NCBI GenBank assembly: GCA_031800475.1
Contig: DAPKRQ010000199.1
Span: 1-19,785 of the forward strand
Direction of reading: 5' to 3'
Source: Kuafuiihalomonas phototrophica
GTDB lineage: Bacteria > Myxococcota > Kuafuiibacteriia > Kuafuiibacteriales > Kuafuiibacteriaceae
Length of the DNA stretch: 19,785 nucleotides
The notes under the pieces were generated by a model. The model was given only the letters and a program-made list of their open reading frames with translations, did no database searches and had not been told where the DNA came from. Position 1 is the stretch's first letter. Every line of letters begins with the position of its first letter. Position numbers and translations under genes: made by a program. Shown here piece after piece: positions 14,844-19,785 of the stretch.

Positions 14844-16661
14844 GTGCGACCGATCGCCTACCTGGTGCTGGTCGGGCTGCCGGCAGCCGGCTGCGCCACC
14901 TCGGCCGAAACCTCGCCCGAGGCCCCGGTCCCCCCGCCGCCGGCCGATCTGGTCCTCTCCAACGGGGTGATCCGGGTCGGAACCCTGACGGGAACCGTGT
15001 CCCAGCTCGCCGTCCGATCCGGTCGAATTCAGGCATGGGGAGACGATCTGCGCCCGTACTTGGGTCCTGGAACCCGTCGGATCGACCTGCAGGGCAGCGC
15101 GGTCCTCCCCGGCTTCGTCGATGCCTCGGTGGATCTGATGGCGGTCGGACGCCGAAGACTGGCCCTGGACCTGGTGGGTACACCTTCGCCGCGGGAGGCC
15201 GCCGCCCGGGTCGAAGCCGCCCTCCAGAAGCGGCAAAAAGGGTGGATATACGGCCGCGGCTGGGACCGCAGAGACTTTCGTCCCCCCCGATACCCGAACC
15301 GACGGGTGCTCGACGCGGCCTCGAAGGACGTGCCGGTGGTGCTCGAGAGCATCGACGGAAAGGCCCTGTGGGTGAACGGAGCGGCCCTGGACGAGGCGGG
15401 GATCGGCCCAGCGACCCCGAACCCCGTGGGCGGCAAGATCCTGCGGGACCGGCGGGGTCGGCCCACGGGCATTCTGCTCGGCAGCGCCACCCAGCTGATC
15501 ATGGAGCGCATGCCCCCGCCCCGGGGCCCGCGGCTGGCCCGGGTGCTGCTGGCGGCCCAACGGGAGTTCGCGGCCGCCGGCATGGTCGAGGTGCACGACC
15601 TGCGGGCCAGTCCGGCGACCGTCGAGGCCCTGCGGCGCCTGGACCGGGCCCGCGACCTGGTCCTGCGGGTTCGAGCGTTTCACGACGGCCGGGCCCTGGC
15701 CCTGTCCGAACTGCTGGAAGAAGGCCCGCACCGGGGCCGAAGGCTGACCGTGGACGGGGTCCACTTTGGCCTGGATGGCCCGCTGCACCAGGGAAACGCG
15801 GCGCTGCACGCCCCGTACGCGGGCCGGCCCGGGTGGCGGGGAGCGTGGTCCGCGCCGCCGGAGCTCGTGCAAGCCCGGGCCCTCAGCGCCGCGTCCCAGG
15901 GGTTTCGGTTGGCCTTTTCCGCCCACGGCGACCGGGCGGTGGCCCGAGCGCTGGACGTGGTGGAGGCCATGGTGAACCCGGCGCCGGCTCGGCTGCACGG
16001 CGTGCGACTGATCTCCGGTCCAGACCTGCGGCGGGCGGTGGACGCCGGAGTCTGGCTGTCGGTGGTTCCGGGACGGACCGTGCGCGAGTACGCCTCGCTG
16101 CCCGCTTGGCTCGGCCCTGAACGCACTCGGGCGGTCGACGCCTGGCGCACGTGGCAGACCGCCGGAGCCACCCTGGCGTGGGCGAGCGACGCACCGGCCC
16201 AAGACCCGGCCGCGCCCCTGACCCTGAGCGCGGTCACTTCCCGAACGAACCTGCTCGGCGAACCGAAGGGAGGCTTCGTTCCAAGCGAACGCATCGCCAT
16301 GGACGATGCGATCCTGGTCTACGGCGGGGGCGGACCCGCGGGCTCGAGGTTCGCAAAAGCCGGAGCGGGGCTCGAAGCCCCGAGCGCGGGGGGCAAAGAG
16401 CCGAACGGCGCCCTCGACGACGGGTCCCCAGCCGCTGCGAAGACGGCCCCCGGGATCCGGGTCGGGGCCCCCGCCGATCTGACCGTCCTGAGCCACGACC
16501 CGCTCCGGGCCACCGAACTGCAGCTGGCCACCGCCCGGGTGCGGCTGACCCTGGTGGCGGGTGAGATCGCCTACGCCCTGCCCGGGGCCGACCTGCCCCC
16601 GGTACAGCCGCTCCCCCAGGCCCGCACGTCCACCGCCGCGCCGGCTGCCGAGCCTCGCTGA
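14844..16661 (+). CDS. YtcJ-like amidohydrolase lipoprotein with degraded metal site
   Basis: The product is 605 residues from a GTG start, with TGAGGT near 14825. A short signal ends in LPAAGC, so Cys17 is a probable lipidation site and the protein is likely exported. Family features run in order: LVLSNGVIRVG, VLPGFVDA, GWIYGRGWDRRDF, WVNGAALDEAGI, LDGPLHQGNAAL, AHGDRAV, WASDAP and GAPADLTVL. This is the amidohydrolase_3 / YtcJ pattern. The metal ligands are mostly gone: the strand-1 HxH after VLPGFVDA is Ser95-Val-Asp97; His of the usual DGH(A)xWVN is Lys173; and the His before the GDRA motif is Ser359. Asp449 of the SDAP motif remains. An extra 30-residue low-complexity stretch lies at about 505-537. 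It is therefore probably not a normal metallohydrolase. The reading frame is intact, which argues against a simple pseudogene. Confidence 0.87.
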   Translation: MRPIAYLVLVGLPAAGCATSAETSPEAPVPPPPADLVLSNGVIRVGTLTGTVSQLAVRSGRIQAWGDDLRPYLGPGTRRIDLQGSAVLPGFVDASVDLMAVGRRRLALDLVGTPSPREAAARVEAALQKRQKGWIYGRGWDRRDFRPPRYPNRRVLDAASKDVPVVLESIDGKALWVNGAALDEAGIGPATPNPVGGKILRDRRGRPTGILLGSATQLIMERMPPPRGPRLARVLLAAQREFAAAGMVEVHDLRASPATVEALRRLDRARDLVLRVRAFHDGRALALSELLEEGPHRGRRLTVDGVHFGLDGPLHQGNAALHAPYAGRPGWRGAWSAPPELVQARALSAASQGFRLAFSAHGDRAVARALDVVEAMVNPAPARLHGVRLISGPDLRRAVDAGVWLSVVPGRTVREYASLPAWLGPERTRAVDAWRTWQTAGATLAWASDAPAQDPAAPLTLSAVTSRTNLLGEPKGGFVPSERIAMDDAILVYGGGGPAGSRFAKAGAGLEAPSAGGKEPNGALDDGSPAAAKTAPGIRVGAPADLTVLSHDPLRATELQLATARVRLTLVAGEIAYALPGADLPPVQPLPQARTSTAAPAAEPR

Positions 16662-16773
16662 TCCGTCGGCCCGCCGCCGCGTCGGCTCCCGAGCCATCCG
16701 TCGGACCGCCGCGTCGGACCGCCGCCGAGCCGGCTCCCGAGCCATCCGTCGGCCCGCCGGACCGCCGCCGAGC
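16642..16773. repeat. Decaying three-copy tandem repeat at the 3' end of the amidohydrolase gene
   Basis: Three related units lie in tandem. The first (16642-16682) contains the last codons and stop of the amidohydrolase gene. The second (16683-16730, 48 bases) and third (16731-16773, 43 bases) share an exact 22-base block at 16683-16704 and 16731-16752, beginning CGGCTCCCGAGCC. They also share an exact 17-base block at 16716-16732 and 16759-16775. Unit 1 differs by a C-to-G change and a TCGCTG insertion that brings in the stop codon. Confidence 0.75.
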
Positions 16774-16920
16774 CGCCTGGGTGGTCTGGCGCGGCCACGG
16801 GCCGCAAGGATGCCTGTTGGCCTCGACCGCCGCCGCGGTTGTACCTGGCTTTTAAATTCGTTTCAAACCATCAAACGATCCAGCACCCGGTTCCCCGGCG
16901 CGCGTGGCGACGGGGGCAGC
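16774..16920. other. Convergent non-coding stretch with an AT-rich patch
   Basis: After the tandem repeat, this stretch separates the amidohydrolase and queE stop codons. It holds an unusually AT-rich patch at about 16850-16882 (cttttaaattcgtttc followed by aaaccatcaaacg) against the GC-rich background. I see no convincing gene, terminator hairpin or RNA in it. Confidence 0.45.
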
Positions 16921-17580
16921 TCAGCGGCCTGGCACGTCGCCCCACAACACCTTGTGCAGCTGGATGTTCAAACGAACGTTCTTTCCACTGTCGAGCACCC
17001 AGTCGGCGAGCTTCGCCGGGTCCAGCTCGTCCCACACCGCAGACACATGAACCGTGGTGCGGGCATCCAGCCCATGCCGGTCGAGCACTTGCACGGTCCA
17101 GTCCCAATCGGCCCGATCCCGCACCACGACCTTCACTTCGTCGTCCGGACCCAGCAGGTCCAGGTTCTGCCAGCGGTTTCGGTGCGATTCGCCAGACCCG
17201 GGCGCCTTCAGGTCCATGACCTTCACCACTTCGGACGGGAGCAGGCCGATATCCCGCTCCCCACTGGTTTCGCACAGCACCCGATATCCCGAATGGAGGA
17301 AGCGGCGGGCCAGCTCCGGCGTGGCGGGCTGCAGCAGGGGCTCCCCACCGGTGAGCTCGACCCGCTGGCAGCGAAGGGCGGCCACCCGGGTCTCGATCTC
17401 GTCCAGATTCATCCAGCCGCCGCCCTCGAATGCGTAGGCGGTGTCGCACCACGTGCAACGCAGGTTGCAGCCCGTCAAGCGAACAAAGACGCAGGGCCAT
17501 CCAGCGTGGGTCGACTCTCCTTGAATCGACCGAAAGATCTCGGTGACCCGAAGTTTGGGCGGCGCGGCGGCGGCGACCAT
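16921..17580 (-). CDS. queE: 7-carboxy-7-deazaguanine synthase (radical SAM)
   Basis: The enzyme contracts 6-carboxytetrahydropterin to 7-carboxy-7-deazaguanine in the queuosine/preQ0 pathway, using a 4Fe-4S cluster, S-adenosylmethionine and magnesium. The product is 219 residues, the normal length. Diagnostic features are the substrate-binding IFRSIQGES (15-23), the cluster motif GCNLRCTWCD (CX3CX2C; Cys38, 42, 45), CDTAYA, and ELTGGEPLLQ (76-85). The C-terminal part includes VKVMDLKAPGSGE. I chose ATG 17580, with AGGA at 17586-17589; the longer frame upstream overlaps the neighbouring gene and has no conserved sequence. It lies 68 bases after the coiled-coil protein gene on the same strand. 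No queC, queD or queF is in view, so the pathway must be completed elsewhere. Confidence 0.95.
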   Translation of the reverse strand: MVAAAAPPKLRVTEIFRSIQGESTHAGWPCVFVRLTGCNLRCTWCDTAYAFEGGGWMNLDEIETRVAALRCQRVELTGGEPLLQPATPELARRFLHSGYRVLCETSGERDIGLLPSEVVKVMDLKAPGSGESHRNRWQNLDLLGPDDEVKVVVRDRADWDWTVQVLDRHGLDARTTVHVSAVWDELDPAKLADWVLDSGKNVRLNIQLHKVLWGDVPGR

Positions 17581-17648
17581 GCCCGTCCTGTGGTCGAGCG
17601 CCCCCGGCGGGGTCAAGTGGTTCGGCCCTTCTACCCGGCGGGCCCGGC

Positions 17649-18302
17649 TCAGATGATCGCCTGGTCGATGGCCTGGGCCAAGCCCGGGGGCAACTGGACG
17701 GCCTGGCCCGTGTCCGTGGCGGTCCCGCCGCCGCTCGAAGACCCATCGAGGAGGTGGTTCAGACGCTCGAGGGAGGGTCGAAGCGCCTCCCAATCGAAGT
17801 CCGAACCGTAGCGTTCGACCTCACCGGCCATGGCCTGCAAAGACGCGTCCACCCCGTCCAGGTTCTCGAGAAGCTTGTTGACCGTGGGGTCCATCCCCCG
17901 GAGCTGCTCGAGCACCGGTTCGAGCTCGTTTCTCGGCACCGTCTCGTCTTCGCGGGCGAGCATTTGGGTGATCGAACCGATGGCCGAGGCCAGCCCCTCC
18001 AGCAGCTCCATGCCCGAGGCATTGGTCTCGCTCGAGGCCTCCTGACCGCTTCCGACCGCCTCCCGCATCTGGTCCATGGAGCGACGAAGCTGCGCCCGCT
18101 GCTCGGCCGGTCGCTCGTCGGCTTGGGTCCACACCCAGGTCTCCACCTCGGAAAAGGAGTTCTCGGCGTCTGATGCCTGCCTCAGCGCGCGATACCGGTC
18201 GAGCAAGCGTCGGACCCGCCACCACGTCCAGGCCCAACCCGCCGTGGCGAGGAAGGCCCATTCCACCCAAAGGACATCCCACCACGCATTAGACATCGCC
18301 AT
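17649..18302 (-). CDS. Coiled-coil membrane protein of unknown function
   Basis: The product is 217 residues. An N-terminal Trp-rich hydrophobic helix (about 7-28, WWDVLWVEWAFLATAGWAWTWW) is followed by basic residues (RVRRLLDRYR), predicting one membrane anchor with the remainder in the cytoplasm. The remainder is rich in Glu, Gln, Leu and Ala, with heptad-like helices (about 80-170). It ends in a Gly/Ser/Thr linker and a short amphipathic tail (LAQAIDQAII). I recognise no family. The ATG at 18302 has GGAGG six bases upstream and overlaps the end of the VWA-like gene by 14 bases; an ATG at 18296 is an alternative. The overlap indicates one operon, and a working partnership at the membrane is plausible. 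Confidence 0.75.
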   Translation of the reverse strand: MAMSNAWWDVLWVEWAFLATAGWAWTWWRVRRLLDRYRALRQASDAENSFSEVETWVWTQADERPAEQRAQLRRSMDQMREAVGSGQEASSETNASGMELLEGLASAIGSITQMLAREDETVPRNELEPVLEQLRGMDPTVNKLLENLDGVDASLQAMAGEVERYGSDFDWEALRPSLERLNHLLDGSSSGGGTATDTGQAVQLPPGLAQAIDQAII

Positions 18303-19785
18303 CCTCGCCCTCCATGTACAGCTCGAACTCGTGGACCTCGACTTCCCTTCGCACGAACCACCACGCGATCAGTCCGAGCAGGAGCGGAACCTGGCTGGCC
18401 ACCCAACCCACCGCCCGAAACCAGCTGAACGAGCTCGGCGGCACCGAAATGCTCGGAAGGGCCACCACCCGCTCCCCCAGGCGAGAAAGGGCCCGGCCTT
18501 CGAACACGACCCGCTGCAGGCCCTCGGGCCGGGGTACGGTACGCTCGAACCCTCCTCGGCCGTCCGGTTGCAGCCGCGCCCACGACCCCTGCCCGGCGTC
18601 GCTCACCGTGGCCACGTCGATGCTGACCTCTCGCAGGTCTCGGCAGCTGGCGCGCAATCGGGCCCGCACCTGGACCTCTTCCGAGAGAAAGTCGGCGTCT
18701 ACATCGACGCAAGCTGGTTGCACTTGAATCCGGCGCGTCAGGGCCCGCTGTACGTCTGGACTGCGGGCCCGCAAGGTCATGGTGGCGGGACCGGTCTCTT
18801 CGGGTGTCCAGCGGGTTTCATGGATGCCGTCTTCGGCTGCGGCCAACACCAGTTCGGTGTCGTTCCATTCGAGCGTGAACCGCAAGGCTTTGAGACGGGC
18901 GTAGCTGACGACGGGACGTCCCTCTTCCAGGAGGGCGGCTCGGATCCGCACCGGCGCCCCCACCACGGGCACGGCCGGGTCGAGGGACAGCGCAAGGCGT
19001 AGATCGCTGTGCTGGATCACGACGGCGGCCCGATCCACCTCCAAACCCTGTTCCAGACGCCACGCGCCGTAGGGCGGGTCGGTCAGGTTGACCTGATGAA
19101 ACCAGGGCGTGGACGTCCAGCCGGCGGCGCGGGGCCGCGAGGGCGTCAGCTCGACTTCGTCGGGGCGGACGATCCGGGCTCGCTGTCCTCCTTCGAACAT
19201 CCACACCGCCAGCTGGTCCACCTGGTCGTCGACCCACATGGCCCCGCCGTCCAGGATCAGACGCTCGGTCCCCGCCAGCCACAGCCCAGGCTCGATGAAA
19301 GACTCGAGCAGGCGATCCTCGTCCATCGAATGGACTTCCCCACCGGTCCGCCGTACCGACGGCCCGAGCCGGGCCAGACTCGAGCCCGGCGCGAAGACCT
19401 GCACGTGCACCCCCCGCACGGCGGCATCGGACAGAAGCGACTCCAGGTCGGCGCCCTCCGTCGGCGGTGCGACCGACCCTGCCGTGACCAGCCACACGTG
19501 GTCCTCGTGGGCCGGATCTCGAGCGCCCAGAATGCGCAGGGCCGCCGCCAGCCCATCCGCCAGGGGAAAGGCTTCGGCAGTCGGCTCGAGGCCGGCCAGC
19601 CGGCGTGCGAGCGCTTTTCGGTGTCCCGGATCCCGGGCCAAACCCAAGGGCACCCCCTCGAAGCCGGTCCCATCTTCGGGCACCGCCAGCCCGACCTGCC
19701 CTCGGGGCCCCAGGAGCTCGAAGGTGGCGTTCAGGGCCGTGGCCCACCGGGCCTCCGATCCGATCGCCGGGTCCACCACCACGGC
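18289..19785 (-). CDS. VWA-like membrane protein (partial, 5' end off window)
   Basis: The frame is open to the right edge, so the true start is outside; at least 498 residues are visible. The first part resembles a von Willebrand A domain (VVVDPAIGSEARW, RGQVGLAVPEDG, DHVWLVTAGSVAPPTEGAD). The MIDAS usually DxSxS reads D-P-A-I-G, so metal binding is doubtful. Beta-rich segments follow, including one like an extracellular Ig-type domain (about residues 260-345, LRLALSLDPAVPVVGAPVRIRA, then ETRWTPEETGPATMTLRA) and a second at about 350-440. A membrane helix close to the C-terminus (WVASQVPLLLGLIAWWFV) and a short acidic tail complete it. The layout suits a BatA-like surface or periplasmic sensor anchored by a C-terminal helix. 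It overlaps the next gene. Assignment to the VWA superfamily is tentative. Confidence 0.7.
   Translation of the reverse strand, partial: AVVVDPAIGSEARWATALNATFELLGPRGQVGLAVPEDGTGFEGVPLGLARDPGHRKALARRLAGLEPTAEAFPLADGLAAALRILGARDPAHEDHVWLVTAGSVAPPTEGADLESLLSDAAVRGVHVQVFAPGSSLARLGPSVRRTGGEVHSMDEDRLLESFIEPGLWLAGTERLILDGGAMWVDDQVDQLAVWMFEGGQRARIVRPDEVELTPSRPRAAGWTSTPWFHQVNLTDPPYGAWRLEQGLEVDRAAVVIQHSDLRLALSLDPAVPVVGAPVRIRAALLEEGRPVVSYARLKALRFTLEWNDTELVLAAAEDGIHETRWTPEETGPATMTLRARSPDVQRALTRRIQVQPACVDVDADFLSEEVQVRARLRASCRDLREVSIDVATVSDAGQGSWARLQPDGRGGFERTVPRPEGLQRVVFEGRALSRLGERVVALPSISVPPSSFSWFRAVGWVASQVPLLLGLIAWWFVRREVEVHEFELYMEGEDGDV

Noticed and set aside
14844..16661. Frameshift or pseudogene explanation for the missing metal ligands of the amidohydrolase
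   Set aside because: Conserved family segments flank every altered position in the same frame, and there is no internal stop, so the changes are point substitutions in an intact gene.
16561..17811. Plus-strand open frame crossing the tandem repeat and the queE gene
   Set aside because: It is antisense to queE, whose radical SAM motifs are clear; the repeated RAGSRAIRR peptides simply reflect the DNA repeat.
1..19785. CRISPR array, tRNA/rRNA genes, transposon or integrase
   Set aside because: I found no regularly spaced repeats with variable spacers, no tRNA-like or rRNA stretches, and no transposase or integrase motifs on either strand.

Overview
The window is a GC-rich, gene-dense bacterial chromosome segment of roughly two-thirds GC, with short intergenic gaps. 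It shows no tRNA, rRNA, insertion sequence, phage gene or CRISPR array. The gene families point to a myxobacterium-like (Myxococcota / former Deltaproteobacteria) organism. These families are Ser/Thr kinases and FHA-cyclases with MJ0042-type zinc ribbons, a DUF4388 (PatA-type) protein, a proline-rich protein with a 'GFNHNIRYR' N-terminus, an Ino1-type inositol phosphate synthase, and an NtrC-like regulator. That placement is inference from family content, not a phylogenetic result.

Layout: the left edge holds a minus-strand archaemetzincin-like gene (1-628, 3' end off the window), divergent from the proline-rich protein (715-2007). Facing that gene is a translationally coupled two-gene signalling operon on the minus strand: a zinc ribbon-FHA-GAF-adenylate cyclase (3066-5018) followed, through an ATGA overlap, by a zinc-ribbon Ser/Thr kinase (2029-3069). 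Divergent from it is plsB (5144-7678). Next come a TlpA-like thioredoxin (minus), a DUF4388 protein (plus), an NtrC-type response regulator (minus) and ino1 (minus). They are followed on the minus strand by an exbB-exbD pair and by dnaJ. A YtcJ-like amidohydrolase lipoprotein runs on the plus strand (14844-16661). At the right edge a minus-strand group holds a VWA-like membrane protein (partial), a coiled-coil membrane protein and queE.

Working connections: the kinase and cyclase form a phospho-signalling unit. The neighbouring proline-rich protein carries Thr-x-x-Asp/Glu sites in its disordered region that would suit kinase phosphorylation and FHA binding, which is a testable hypothesis. ExbB and ExbD form an ion-driven energiser, with no TonB or TolA partner in view. 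PlsB and Ino1 both feed phospholipid synthesis but lie apart.

The most unusual aspect is that several proteins keep their family fold signatures but have lost signature residues. The archaemetzincin has HQxxL in place of HExxH. The NtrC-type regulator lacks the sigma54-contacting GAFTGA loop. The YtcJ-like amidohydrolase has SxD instead of HxH and loses further ligands. The VWA-like protein has a degenerate MIDAS. Two convergent gene junctions also carry inverted repeats that include both stop codons, and a decaying three-copy tandem repeat begins inside the 3' end of the amidohydrolase gene.
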